Shown here: one piece after another, positions 28,352 to 37,729 of the stretch
Layout: each line of letters starts with the position of its first letter
How positions within the stretch are numbered: position 1 is the stretch's first letter
Assembly (NCBI RefSeq): GCF_009688945.1
Contig: NZ_AP021874.1
Location: 4,774,001 to 4,838,000 of the forward strand
Direction of reading: 5' to 3'
Origin: Desulfosarcina alkanivorans
GTDB lineage: Bacteria > Desulfobacterota > Desulfobacteria > Desulfobacterales > Desulfosarcinaceae
DNA length: 64,000 nt
Made by a program: the position numbers and the translations under genes
Notes under the pieces: model-generated
Told to the model about the DNA's origin: nothing
The model's database searches: none
Seen by the model: the letters and a program-made list of their open reading frames with translations, nothing else

Positions 28352-28373
28352 AAAAAAACCGAAAAACGAAGTG

Positions 28374-28574
28374 TTAGACCACGGTCACGTTTGCTGCGGC
28401 GGGACCTTTGGGACCCTGCTCGATTTCAAAGGTAACCCGATCACCTTCGTTGAGAGATCTGAACCCGCTGGAATTGATTGCCGAATGATGAACAAATACA
28501 TCCGGTCCGTCTTCCTGCTCGATAAAACCAAACCCCTTGCTGTCGTTAAACCACTTCACGATACCATTTGCCAT
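28374..28574 (-). CDS. Cold-shock domain protein (CspA family)
   Basis: 66 residues after TAGGAGG. Complete cold-shock domain: [17 protein letters not shown] carries RNP1 (KGFGFI) and VFVHHSAI is RNP2. It binds single-stranded RNA/DNA as a chaperone. The leader upstream (28575 onward) is AT-rich, as often seen for such genes. Confidence 0.95.
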   Translation of the reverse strand: MANGIVKWFNDSKGFGFIEQEDGPDVFVHHSAINSSGFRSLNEGDRVTFEIEQGPKGPAAANVTVV

Positions 28575-28668
28575 TCTAACTTCCTCCTACGAATAAAAAA
28601 AAATAAAATCATTGCTTCAAACTTCAGGGGCCACTTTGACAAATGGATCGTTCCCTCAGAAAGAAACC

Positions 28669-28690
28669 GGCCTGTCAACAACGGCAGGCC
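28669..28690 (-). terminator. Terminator after lpd
   Basis: 6-bp stem GGCCTG/CAGGCC with a 10-nt loop, followed on the minus strand by a T/C-rich tract. Lies 48 bases after the lpd stop. Confidence 0.5.
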
Positions 28691-28737
28691 TTTTATGATT
28701 TCCAACCATATCACCCGGTAAAAGAAAAGCAAGAAAA

Positions 28738-30171
28738 TTATTCATTTTTTTTCTTTCGTTTGGGGCGGTAATAATGCGTGGCCGTGCCGTGGAAGATGTC
28801 GGCGGCTTCCTTGAGGGTTTCGGCAAGCGTCGGGTGCGGATGGATGGTCAACCCCAAATCGGTGGCGTTGGCGCCCATCTCAATGGCCAGGGTTGCCTCG
28901 GCAATCAATTCTCCGGCGCCGGGCCCCACGATGCCTGCGCCCAACAGTCTTTCGGACGCTGGATCGATGACCAGTTTGGTGAGCCCGTCGCTGCGGCCCA
29001 GGCTGACGGCGCGGCCGGATGCCGCCCAGGGGAAGCGGGTCACTTCGACCGCCGTCCCCCCGGTTTTGGCCGCGCTCTCGGTAAGGCCCGTCCAGGCCAC
29101 CTCCGGATCGGTGAAGACCACCGCCGGGATGGCGGCAGGATCGGCGATGACATTTTTTCCGGCAATCGTCTCCACGGCGATGCGTGCTTCGTAGGCAGCC
29201 TTATGGGCCAGCATGGGCTGTCCGGCCACGTCGCCGATGGCGAAAATATGCTGGGCCGCGGTTCGGCAGTGAGCATCGATTTTGACAAAGCCGCCCTCAT
29301 CCAGCGTCACTCCGGCCGTTTCCAGGCCGAGGCCGGCCGACCGGGGCCGGCGGCCCACGGCCACGAGCACCCGCTGGAAAAGCCGGGTAAGGGGCTTGTC
29401 ATCCTGGCCCCCGAAGGTCACCTTGACGCCGTTTTTCTGGACCTTGGCCGCCGCCACCGTGGTGCCGAGGAGGATGGCTTTAAACCGGTCCGTCAGCCGT
29501 CTGGCGAGGAAGCGAACCAGATCCCGGTCCGCACCGGCCAACAGGTGGGGCAGCATTTCCACCACGGTTACGTCCGACCCCAGGGCCGCATAGACGCTGC
29601 CCAGTTCCAGGCCGATATAACCGCCGCCCACCACCAGCAGGGTTGTGGGCACCGTTTCCAGATCCAGGGCTTTTTTCGAGTTCCAGATCCGATCCGAATC
29701 GGCCGGGAACAGCGGTATGTCCACGGCAGCCGAGCCAGTGGCCAGGACGGCATGGGCAAAGCCCAGGGTGCTTGTTTTTCCTTCCATGTCTGCCAGCGAC
29801 AGGGTGTGGTCGTCCATAAACCGGGCGGTGGCCCGGACGTGATTGATCTTTCGCTGGGCCACCAGACGTCCCAGCCCGCCGGTGAGGCCGTCGATGATTT
29901 CCGATTTCCAGGCCCGCATCCGCTGGATGTCGATTTTCGGTTTGCCGAAGGAGACACCCCAGTCCGCAGCATGAGACGCTTCGTCGATCAGCCGGGACAC
30001 GTGTAAAAGGGCCTTGGAGGGAATGCACCCGCGGTAAAGGCATACTCCCCCGGGATTTTCCGCCGGGTCGATGAGGGTGACGGCCATGCCCATGTCAGCC
30101 GCCAGAAATGCCGCCGCATAACCGCCGGGACCGGCGCCGATGACCGCCACTTGTGTGTTGTTGTCCTCCAT
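28738..30171 (-). CDS. lpdA: Dihydrolipoyl dehydrogenase (E3)
   Basis: 477 residues. FAD-binding GAGPGG (12-17), redox disulphide Cys44/Cys49 in GGVCLYRGCIPSK, NAD-binding GGGYIGLE, and the C-terminal His-Glu region IHPHPTLAETLKEAA. E3 reoxidises dihydrolipoamide and reduces NAD. Third gene of the aceE-aceF-lpd cluster, 47 bases after aceF. The ribosome site is weak (GCTGGA). Confidence 0.93.
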   Translation of the reverse strand: MEDNNTQVAVIGAGPGGYAAAFLAADMGMAVTLIDPAENPGGVCLYRGCIPSKALLHVSRLIDEASHAADWGVSFGKPKIDIQRMRAWKSEIIDGLTGGLGRLVAQRKINHVRATARFMDDHTLSLADMEGKTSTLGFAHAVLATGSAAVDIPLFPADSDRIWNSKKALDLETVPTTLLVVGGGYIGLELGSVYAALGSDVTVVEMLPHLLAGADRDLVRFLARRLTDRFKAILLGTTVAAAKVQKNGVKVTFGGQDDKPLTRLFQRVLVAVGRRPRSAGLGLETAGVTLDEGGFVKIDAHCRTAAQHIFAIGDVAGQPMLAHKAAYEARIAVETIAGKNVIADPAAIPAVVFTDPEVAWTGLTESAAKTGGTAVEVTRFPWAASGRAVSLGRSDGLTKLVIDPASERLLGAGIVGPGAGELIAEATLAIEMGANATDLGLTIHPHPTLAETLKEAADIFHGTATHYYRPKRKKKNE

Positions 30172-30218
30172 GAATCCAGCTCGCTTTCTTCGCTAGGTTG
30201 TCGGGTGATGCCCGTCGG

Positions 30219-31508
30219 TTATTCAAGAAACAGGCTTAAGGGCTGTTCCAGTCCCGCGCCGATCCAGCGCAGGAAGCGCGCTGCATCGGCCCCGTCAATG
30301 ATGCGGTGATCGTAGGACAGGGACAGGGGCAGGATGGTCCGCGGCTCAAAGCGGTCCTTCACAAACACCGGCTTGATGGTGGACCGGCTTACCCCGAGGA
30401 TGGCCACCTGGGGCCACAGGACAATGGGGGTGAACCCCACTCCGCCGATGCCACCCTGGTTGGAGATGGTAAAGGTGCCGCCTTCCATTTCATCGGATTT
30501 GATTTTTTTACTGCGGGCCCGTGACGACAGATCCCCGATGACCAGGGCCAGGTCGACCAGGCTGCTTTTGTCGGCATCGCGAATCACCGGCACCAGCAGG
30601 CCCCGGGAGGTGTCGGCGGCGATGCCGATATGAACGTATCGTTTGAGGATGACCCGCTGGTTGGCCATGTCGATACTGGCGTTGAATCGTGGGAACCGTT
30701 TCAGCGCTTCTGCGCACACCCGGGTGATGACAGCCGTTATGGTGAGTTTGGCTCCGGCCTTTTCCACTTTGGCCGCATTTTTCTGGATGAATGCGTTCAC
30801 CGTGCTGATGTCGGCTTCATCGAACTGGGTGACGTGGGGTATGGCCGTCCAGGAGCCTGCCGTACTCTGAGCCGTCAACCGCCGGACCGTGTCCATCGCT
30901 TCGACGTCGATCGGGCCCCATCGGCTGAAATCGGGCAGCGCCGGCGCTTCGCCGGTGCTTCCCGGAGCGGCAGTCTGCCGGTGCCGCACATGGGTTTTGA
31001 TGTCCGCTTCGGTTATCCGGCCGCCGGGGCCACTTCCTCTGACCGCGGCAATGTCGACCCCCAACTCCCGGGCCAGGCGCCGGATCGAGGGCGATGCCGG
31101 CACCAGCGGACGGCCGCGCCCCGCCTGGCGCTGCTCCGGGGGCGGTTCAGCCTCCTCCGCCGCTGGCGCCGGCGGCAAGGGGATCGCAACGGCTTCTTCG
31201 ACCCTGCCTGCGGTTTCGGTTGCCGGGACGGCCGTCTCCGTGGGCTTTTCCGCCTCTTTGGCCGGCGATGCATCGGTTTCCACCCGGGCGATCACATCGC
31301 CAACGTTCATCTGGGCCCCCTCCCTGGCCAGCACTTCGGTCACCCGGCCGCTGAAGGGGGACGGAATTTCCACCAGGGCCTTGTCCGTTTCCAGTTCGAT
31401 CACGGTGTCGTCCACCGCCAGCGTATCCCCGGCCTTGACGTGGACGGCCACGACAACGCCCGATTCGACATTCTCACCAATTTCCGGTACCTTGACTTCC
31501 TGTAGCAT
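30219..31508 (-). CDS. aceF: Dihydrolipoamide acetyltransferase (E2) of pyruvate dehydrogenase
   Basis: 429 residues after AGAAGGAG. One lipoyl domain with Lys43 in ELETDKALVEIP, an Ala/Pro/Glu-rich linker (90-140), a peripheral-subunit-binding domain (PSIRRLARELGVDIAAVRGSG), and the catalytic acyltransferase domain ending with DHRIIDGADAARFL, which holds the active His and Asp. It transfers acetyl from lipoamide to CoA. E. coli has three lipoyl domains; this one has a single domain. Confidence 0.93.
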   Translation of the reverse strand: MLQEVKVPEIGENVESGVVVAVHVKAGDTLAVDDTVIELETDKALVEIPSPFSGRVTEVLAREGAQMNVGDVIARVETDASPAKEAEKPTETAVPATETAGRVEEAVAIPLPPAPAAEEAEPPPEQRQAGRGRPLVPASPSIRRLARELGVDIAAVRGSGPGGRITEADIKTHVRHRQTAAPGSTGEAPALPDFSRWGPIDVEAMDTVRRLTAQSTAGSWTAIPHVTQFDEADISTVNAFIQKNAAKVEKAGAKLTITAVITRVCAEALKRFPRFNASIDMANQRVILKRYVHIGIAADTSRGLLVPVIRDADKSSLVDLALVIGDLSSRARSKKIKSDEMEGGTFTISNQGGIGGVGFTPIVLWPQVAILGVSRSTIKPVFVKDRFEPRTILPLSLSYDHRIIDGADAARFLRWIGAGLEQPLSLFLE

Positions 31509-31523
31509 GGGGGGCTCCTTCTT

Positions 31524-34202
31524 CTATGCGAATAAAGGATTGACACGTTCGGGGTCTATTTGGAACGATTTGCGGGCCTTTTTCACCGCGGTCATGGGAA
31601 CGGCCTTTTCCCGGGCCAGGGCGGCCAGGGCCGAAAAGGCGATGTGACGGGCATCCACTTCGAAAAAGTCCCTCAGGGCGTCGCGGGTTTCGCTGCGGCC
31701 GTACCCGTCGGTCCCCAGGACCACCACCGGCCCGGGCAACTGGCGGGCAATGCTTTCCGGCAGGGCCTTGAGGTAGTCGCAGGCAGCCACGAAAACCCCG
31801 GATTCACCGTCGGTCTGCTGTTGCAGAAAGGAACGGCGGGGCTTTTTCTCCGGGTTGAGCCGGTTGGTGCGTTCGGTATCCTGGGCATCCCAGTAGAGAT
31901 TTTTGTAGCTGGTGACGCTCCAGACATCGGTTGCAACGCCGAAGTCCGCCTCCAGCAGGTCCCGGGCCTTGAGGCACTCGTTGAGAATGGCACCGCTGCC
32001 CAGCAGGTGTGCCCTGGCTTTGGATTTTTTAAGAGACGACTGCGAGAATTTGTAGATGCCCTTGAGGATTCCCGTTTCCGCACCGGCGGGCATGGCGGGC
32101 ATGGGGTAGAATTCGTTGGTGATGGTCAGGTAGTAAACCAGGTTCTCGCCTTCTTCGAGCATCCGTCGAAGCCCCTCGCGCACGATGACGGCGATTTCGA
32201 AGGCGAAGGCCGGGTCGTAGGCCAGCAGCGACGGGTTGGGAAGCGCCAGGATATGGCTGTTGCCGTCCTGGTGCTGAAGGCCCTCGCCGGCCAGGGTGGT
32301 GCGCCCGGCCGTGGCCCCCAGTAAAAATCCCCGGGCCTGGACGTCGCCGGCGGCCCAGATCATGTCGCCGATGCGCTGGAAGCCGAACATGGAGTAAAAG
32401 AAAAAGAAGGGCACCATGTTGATGTCGAAGGTGGAATAAGCCGTTCCGGCGGCGATGAACGAGGCCATGGACCCGGCCTCGGTGATGCCTTCCTCCAGAA
32501 TCTGGCCGTCGGTGGCCTCTTTGTAGTAAAGCAGGCTGCTGCGATCCACCGGCTCATAGTTCTGTCCCACGTGGGAGTAAATGCCGATCTTGCGAAACAG
32601 GCTCTCCATGCCGAATGTTCGGGCTTCGTCGGGCACGATGGGCACGATATAGCGCCCGATTTTTTCATCCGCCAGCAGTTTGGCCAGCAGGGTCACCATG
32701 GCCATGGTGGTGGCCACCTCGCGGCCGCCTGATCCTTTCAGAAAATCGGTGTACAGGGTTTTTGCCGGCGGCCGGAAGATGGGTACCGAGACGCTGCGTG
32801 CCGGCAGGTAGCCGCCCAGCGCACGCCGCCTTTCCTTCAGGTAGCGGATTTCCTCGCTGTTTTCCCCGGGCCGGTAAAAGGGAGCCTCCTGGATCTGGTC
32901 GTCGGGGATGGGGATGCCGAAACGGCTTCTGAAATGGCGCAATTCCTGTTCGTTGAGTTTTTTCTGCTGGTGGGTGACGTTGCGTCCCTCGCCCGCCTCT
33001 CCCAGGCCATAGCCCTTGATGGTCTTGGCCAGGATGACCGTCGGCCCCTCACTGTGCTCGACGGCCGACTGGTACGCCGCATAGATTTTCTGGGGGTCGT
33101 GGCCGCCCCGGCGCAGTTTCTGCAATTGTTCGTCGGTATAGCCGTCTACCATGCGGGCCAATTGGGGGTAGCGCCCGAAAAAATCCTTGCGGATATAGTC
33201 GCCGCCGGCCACCGAGTACATCTGGTACTGGCCGTCGGGCACCTCCTCCATGCGCCTGGCCAGCAGTCCCTGGTCATCCTGGGCCAGCAGCGGATCCCAG
33301 TCGTCCCCCCAGATCACCTTGATGGCGTTCCAGCCGGCCCCGCGAAAGGCCGCTTCCAGTTCCTGGATGATCTTGCCGTTGCCGCGAACGGGGCCGTCCA
33401 GGCGCTGGAGGTTGCAGTTGATCACGAAAACCAGGTTGTCCAGCCGCTCCCGGGCCGCCAGGGTGATGGCCCCCAGCGTTTCCGGTTCGTCGGTCTCGCC
33501 GTCACCCAAAAAAGCCCACACCCGCCGGTCGTCGGGGGGTTTGATGCCCCGGTCTTCCATATAGCGGTTGAAGCGGGCCTGGTAGATGGCCATGATCGGC
33601 GACAGCCCCATGGATACGGTGGGAAATTGCCAGAAGTCGGGCATGAGGTAGGGATGGGGGTAGGAACTCAGGCCCCCGCCCTCGGCGAGTTCCCGGCGGA
33701 AATTCTCCATCTGCGTTTCGGTGATGCGCCCCTCCAGAAAGGCCCGTGCATAGATCCCCGGCGCCGCGTGGCCCTGAAAAAAAACCATGTCGCCGGGGTG
33801 GCCGGCGCTTTTGGCCCGGAAGAAATGGTTGAAGCCCACCTCATAGAGGGTGGCGCTGGAGGCAAAGGTGGAGATGTGTCCGCCGATGCCTGCGTGCTGG
33901 CGGTTGGCCCGCACCACCATGGCCATGGCATTCCAGCGGATGATGCTCTTGATGCGCCGCTCGATTTCCCGGCTGCCCGGAAAGGCCGGCTGGCGGGTCA
34001 CCCCAATGGTGTTGATATAAGGCGTATTGGCGGAAAAGTGGACCTGAACGCCGCGCTGCTGGGCCCTTACCTGAAGGTGTCGCAGCAGTTCTAAAACCCG
34101 TGCGGGCCCCTGGCTTTCGTATACATAGTCCAGGCTTTCGATCCACTCCCGGTTTTCGGCCACGACCTCACCGGCAATGGCGTCGGCATCTTCATGGCGC
34201 AT
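31524..34202 (-). CDS. aceE: Pyruvate dehydrogenase E1, homodimeric type
   Basis: 892 residues from the ATG at 34202 (AAGGAA upstream), close to E. coli AceE (887). Thiamine-diphosphate motif GDGETDEPETLG...NLVFVINCNLQ, and the family-specific HIST-like GIGGHISTFASSATLYEVGF. It decarboxylates pyruvate and acetylates lipoyl-E2. First gene of the aceE-aceF-lpd operon, with a 15-base gap to aceF. The frame extends to 34289 but lacks a better start. Confidence 0.95.
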   Translation of the reverse strand: MRHEDADAIAGEVVAENREWIESLDYVYESQGPARVLELLRHLQVRAQQRGVQVHFSANTPYINTIGVTRQPAFPGSREIERRIKSIIRWNAMAMVVRANRQHAGIGGHISTFASSATLYEVGFNHFFRAKSAGHPGDMVFFQGHAAPGIYARAFLEGRITETQMENFRRELAEGGGLSSYPHPYLMPDFWQFPTVSMGLSPIMAIYQARFNRYMEDRGIKPPDDRRVWAFLGDGETDEPETLGAITLAARERLDNLVFVINCNLQRLDGPVRGNGKIIQELEAAFRGAGWNAIKVIWGDDWDPLLAQDDQGLLARRMEEVPDGQYQMYSVAGGDYIRKDFFGRYPQLARMVDGYTDEQLQKLRRGGHDPQKIYAAYQSAVEHSEGPTVILAKTIKGYGLGEAGEGRNVTHQQKKLNEQELRHFRSRFGIPIPDDQIQEAPFYRPGENSEEIRYLKERRRALGGYLPARSVSVPIFRPPAKTLYTDFLKGSGGREVATTMAMVTLLAKLLADEKIGRYIVPIVPDEARTFGMESLFRKIGIYSHVGQNYEPVDRSSLLYYKEATDGQILEEGITEAGSMASFIAAGTAYSTFDINMVPFFFFYSMFGFQRIGDMIWAAGDVQARGFLLGATAGRTTLAGEGLQHQDGNSHILALPNPSLLAYDPAFAFEIAVIVREGLRRMLEEGENLVYYLTITNEFYPMPAMPAGAETGILKGIYKFSQSSLKKSKARAHLLGSGAILNECLKARDLLEADFGVATDVWSVTSYKNLYWDAQDTERTNRLNPEKKPRRSFLQQQTDGESGVFVAACDYLKALPESIARQLPGPVVVLGTDGYGRSETRDALRDFFEVDARHIAFSALAALAREKAVPMTAVKKARKSFQIDPERVNPLFA

Positions 34203-34329
34203 GGGCACATTCCTTTCATAGACTACACGTGGCTGGAGGCGGTCGCCGGGTGTCCGGGAAACGCCCGCCGGAAGCATTGCAGGACACATGGCAACACAGG
34301 GTTGCCGGACATCTGGAATGTTACCTCGT

Positions 34330-34466
34330 GTCCGTCCAGAAATAAGGGATTTCGGTCGAGATCAAGGCGTGCGAAAAATTTATCCGGAGGCATATCGTTG
34401 ATATTCCGGGGATAAAACTTTTCGTACAACGCAGCGATCGGGCAAAATAACCATTTATGGATGGGC
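34330..34466. repeat. Long imperfect palindrome, copy 1 of an intergenic element
   Basis: Symmetric about base 34398: tip ATATC-GTT-GATAT, then arms with frequent matches out to GTCCGTCC (34330-34337) and GGATGGGC (34459-34466). It fills part of the 547-bp gap between aceE and the next gene; the remaining gap holds nothing I can support. On alignment it shares ordered blocks (CAAGGCG, then GGCATA at the same spacing, GGAT, and a GATCGGGC-type end) with the palindrome at 55983-56134 read on the opposite strand. Confidence 0.75.
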
Positions 34467-34749
34467 ATCACCCATTATCGGGCCGAACCCGAACGCGTGT
34501 CAATAGGCGTGACGTGAACGGGCGTTTTTGGAACGTCCGACGTGGATGGTGGTGGCACGGACGCCTGCGGTACGGCGGCGCCCACGATTATAACGGGGCT
34601 GGCCGACAGGCTCCTGCGCCGGGCGGTTGCCTGTCGGCTGTGAAAATGGATTGCGTTGGTACCGAAAGGACGTTTTTCCAGCCACCGGGGAAAGGCCGCC
34701 CCGCCAGGACGGTTCAAGGCGAATGGTCCGGCAGGCTGGCCCGTAGCCC

Positions 34750-35049
34750 CTAAAAGCGCAGATAGAAAAACTCATAATCCCCGTTGTTGATATCGATTTT
34801 CAGGTTGTAGCCCCTGGATTCGGCAAACACGAGCCATGGCGGCCGCCCACTGCCGCCGCATTCGTAATTGGGCCAGAATTCGCCGGTTTTGCCGCTGTGG
34901 TAGGACAGCATCATGGCATTGCTGTCCATGTCCCGAGCCTTGGCTTTGGCCATGGCCCTGGCTTCATTCAGGTCCAGCGTCGCGTCTTCAACGGTCATCT
35001 TTACGGTATCGCGGGTATACTCGGTGGATGTGGTTTGAAGTTCAGCCAT
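34750..35049 (-). CDS. AF1514/DUF5619-like small protein
   Basis: 99 residues from the ATG at 35049, with GAAAGGAA upstream. The segment DLNEARAMAKAKARDMDSNAMMLSYHSGKTGEFWPNYECGGSG... then WLVFAESRGYNLKIDINNGDYEFFYL recalls the AF1514 (DUF5619) family as I remember it; this is a memory-based match. No signal peptide. Function unknown. It is divergent from the NYN gene by 166 bases. Confidence 0.55.
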   Translation of the reverse strand: MAELQTTSTEYTRDTVKMTVEDATLDLNEARAMAKAKARDMDSNAMMLSYHSGKTGEFWPNYECGGSGRPPWLVFAESRGYNLKIDINNGDYEFFYLRF

Positions 35050-35215
35050 TGGTGTTTTCCTTTCTTGGAAACGTGGTTGCATTCCGAAAAATAAGTCGCT
35101 TTCGGCCTTTGTAAATCAAGGCCGGGTGAGGGCGCATCATCAGCGTTTCTTTTTTTGACCAATCGGGGTATGCTTGATTCCTGATCAATTGAAATGAAAA
35201 TCCGGAAAGGAAACT

Positions 35216-36043
35216 ATGAGCAAGACCCTGGAAGCGACCAATCTGGCCGTGTTCTGCGATTTTGAAAATGTGGCCCTTGGTGTGCGCGATGCTCGCTTCG
35301 CCCAGTTTGATATCAGCAAAGTGCTCGAGCGGCTGCTGCTCAAGGGCAGCATCGTGGTCAAGAAAGCCTACTGCGACTGGGAGCGGTACAAGGAATTCAA
35401 AGCGGCCATGCACGAAGCGGCCTTCGAACTGATCGAGATCCCCCACGTGCGCCAGTCGGGAAAGAATTCCGCAGACATCCGCATGGTGGTCGATGCCCTG
35501 GACCTGTGCTACACCAAATCCCATGTGGATACCTTCGTGATTGTCAGCGGAGATTCGGATTTTTCGCCATTGGTCAGCAAATTGCGGGAGAACAACAAAA
35601 ACGTCATCGGTGTGGGCGTGAAGAACTCCAGTTCCGATCTGCTGATCGCCAACTGTGACGAATTCATCTATTACGACGACCTGGTCCGAAAGAAGAAAAA
35701 GGCCAGAAAACCGGCCCGCAAACCGGCGGCCAAAGGCCCGAAAGCACCGGCTGCCGGGGCCGCGACCAAAGAAGATGCCGAAACGCTGACCCAGGAGGCC
35801 CTGGACCTGGTGATGGAGACCCTGGAGGCCCTGGCCGAAGAGCGCGGGTCGGAAGATAAAATCTGGGGCTCCATGGTCAAGCAGACCCTCAAGCGCCGCC
35901 GCCCGGGGTTCAACGAATCCTACTACGGATTCCGCTCCTTCAAACGCCTGCTCGACGAGGCTGCCAGCCGGGGCCTCATGGAACTGGAGCCGGACGAAAA
36001 ATCCGGGGGGTACATCATCCGCAGCTTCCATGCGGAGGAGTGA
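35216..36043 (+). CDS. NYN-domain (LabA/DUF88) protein with OST-HTH/LOTUS domain
   Basis: 275 residues after GGAAAGGAA. Residues ~8-165 are a PIN-like NYN ribonuclease domain with its acidic residues in AVFCDFENV, NSADIRMVVDAL and VSGDSDFSPLVSKL. A Lys/Ala/Pro-rich linker (165-195) leads to residues ~200-270, which look like an OST-HTH (LOTUS) winged helix (GSMVKQTLKRRRPGFNESYYGFRSF). This combination suggests an RNA-binding nuclease. Common in bacteria yet little studied. Confidence 0.85.
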   Translation: MSKTLEATNLAVFCDFENVALGVRDARFAQFDISKVLERLLLKGSIVVKKAYCDWERYKEFKAAMHEAAFELIEIPHVRQSGKNSADIRMVVDALDLCYTKSHVDTFVIVSGDSDFSPLVSKLRENNKNVIGVGVKNSSSDLLIANCDEFIYYDDLVRKKKKARKPARKPAAKGPKAPAAGAATKEDAETLTQEALDLVMETLEALAEERGSEDKIWGSMVKQTLKRRRPGFNESYYGFRSFKRLLDEAASRGLMELEPDEKSGGYIIRSFHAEE

Positions 36044-36071
36044 TTCGCCGCCGGCGCCATCGAAGGCCCGA

Positions 36072-36398
36072 TCACGCCTCTATCCGGAGATACGCCAACA
36101 GTTTCGCAAGGGAGACGTTTTCCGAAACCACCATGATTTTCTTTTCCCGGGGCAGCTTTTTGATGCCGTATTCAACCCGGTAGGCCAGGCGTTTGGCGCC
36201 TACCCGGCAGCTGTATACCAGCTCCACGGGGGAGAAGGCCCGGGTGAAGCGGGCACAACGCCGGCCCTGGTCCGCATGTTCGCGAACCCGCCGCGGCACG
36301 TCCGTGGTGACGCCGGTATACAGCGCGCCGTTGCCGCAGCGCAGGATGTACACGAACCAGTCGTTGTTGGCGTCGTCGCTGATGGGGGTCTCCGTCAG
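36072..36398 (-). CDS. GIY-YIG endonuclease domain protein (UPF0213 type), CTG start likely
   Basis: 108 residues. The protein is a single GIY-YIG domain: WFVYILRCGNGALYTGVTTDVPRRVREH holds the GIY (here VYI), YTG and catalytic Arg, with the Glu in LAYRVEYGIKKLPR. No ATG, GTG or TTG lies close upstream; the only nearby initiator is a CTG at 36398 that overlaps the MATE stop (TGA), giving a natural MTETPISDD start. A GTG near 36487 inside the MATE gene is an alternative. Role unknown, related to E. coli YhbQ. Confidence 0.75.
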   Translation of the reverse strand: MTETPISDDANNDWFVYILRCGNGALYTGVTTDVPRRVREHADQGRRCARFTRAFSPVELVYSCRVGAKRLAYRVEYGIKKLPREKKIMVVSENVSLAKLLAYLRIEA

Positions 36399-37729
36399 CC
36401 CTTCAAGGGACTTTTTCCAATTGCCGGCCAGATACGAAGCAGGCCGAAGCAGGTCCGGATCGAGATCCAGGCGCCGGTGACCCACCAGATGCCCGTCAAC
36501 AGGTCGGGCGATCCCCCGCCCAGCATCCAGATGCCCAGTGCGCCGCAGGCGGTGGCCAGGACCACCACATTTCTCAGGTAGCGAAAGTCTCCCGTTCCCC
36601 AGTGGATGCCATCGGTAACAAAGGCCAGTGCGCCGATGGGCTGGGTCAGGGCAGCGGCCATCCAGGCAGGGAAGAACAGGGCCCGGGCCGAGGGCGGCAC
36701 GAGGGTGTCGGCGATGAGGTGGCGCCCCCCAAGCATGGCCGCCGCCAGCATCGTCCCCACCATGGTGCTCCATAAACAGACGAACCCGGCCACCTTGCGT
36801 GCTTCGGCAACCTGTCCGGAGCCGACAAACCAACCGATCAGGCTCTGGGCGGTAATGGCCGACGCATCCAGGAAAAGCGCCGTAAACACCCACACCTGGC
36901 GGATGGCCTGGTGCGCCGCGCCCGCCTCGGGCCCCAGCCGTGTGGCCGCGCGGGTCGCCAGCAGCAGGAAGACCGTCAGCATGCCCGTGCGAACGAACAT
37001 GTCCGCTCCCACCCGCAGCAGCCGCCTGACATCGATGATCTGTATCCGCCGCGTAAACCCGAGTCGCCGGTAAACCCGGTATGCGGCCCAGCCGGCACCG
37101 ATCCACTGGCTGAGGGCGCTGGCCGCCGCGGCACCGGCGATGCCCATGGCCGGCACGGGACCCCAACCGAATATCAGGATCCCGTCGAGGAGGATGTTCA
37201 TGGCGTTGACCCCCACGGCAATCCACAGGGGCAGGCGCATCTCCTGAAGGCCGTACAGGATCCCGAAGGCGGTGAGGGTCAGCAGGACCGCAGGGGCGCC
37301 GACGGCCCGCCACTGAATATACACCACGGCCTGCCGATGAACCGCCCCGGCCGCCCCCATGGCCGTGGCCACCGGTGCGGCGAAAACCCATGCCAGCAGC
37401 GTCAGGGCCAGTCCGGCGCACAGGGCCAGGAACATGGCCAGGGAACCCATGCGCACTCCGCGCGCCATATCCCGGCGCCCCAGGGCCTGGGACACTTCCG
37501 TCTGGCTGCCCACACTCAGGAAATTGAAGATCCAGAACACGCTGGACAATACCATGGTGCCCACGCCCAGCGACGCCAGTGAATCGGCTCCCAGGCGGGC
37601 CACGAAGGCCGTGTCAACCAGGCCGGTCACCGGCTCGGCAACCAGGGAGAATAACACCGGCACCCAGAGTGAGAAAAAGGTTCGCAGGGGCGATTTGAGG
37701 AATCGGGCGGTATGGGCGTCTGCGGGCAT
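36395..37729 (-). CDS. MATE-family multidrug efflux protein (DinF-like)
   Basis: 444 residues. Twelve helices in two six-helix halves; the first half starts FFSLWVPVLFSLVAEPVTGLVDTAFVARLG, the MATE/DinF signature with the substrate-path Asp. The ATG at 37729 has GAAAGG upstream; an in-frame GTG at 37765 is an alternative. It likely exports cationic compounds with Na or H counterflow. It overlaps the downstream GIY-YIG gene. Confidence 0.87.
   Translation of the reverse strand: MPADAHTARFLKSPLRTFFSLWVPVLFSLVAEPVTGLVDTAFVARLGADSLASLGVGTMVLSSVFWIFNFLSVGSQTEVSQALGRRDMARGVRMGSLAMFLALCAGLALTLLAWVFAAPVATAMGAAGAVHRQAVVYIQWRAVGAPAVLLTLTAFGILYGLQEMRLPLWIAVGVNAMNILLDGILIFGWGPVPAMGIAGAAAASALSQWIGAGWAAYRVYRRLGFTRRIQIIDVRRLLRVGADMFVRTGMLTVFLLLATRAATRLGPEAGAAHQAIRQVWVFTALFLDASAITAQSLIGWFVGSGQVAEARKVAGFVCLWSTMVGTMLAAAMLGGRHLIADTLVPPSARALFFPAWMAAALTQPIGALAFVTDGIHWGTGDFRYLRNVVVLATACGALGIWMLGGGSPDLLTGIWWVTGAWISIRTCFGLLRIWPAIGKSPLKG

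Noticed and set aside
36072-37421. 449-codon minus-strand frame containing the GIY-YIG domain
   Set aside because: Everything before the GIY-YIG domain is an out-of-frame reading of the MATE gene.
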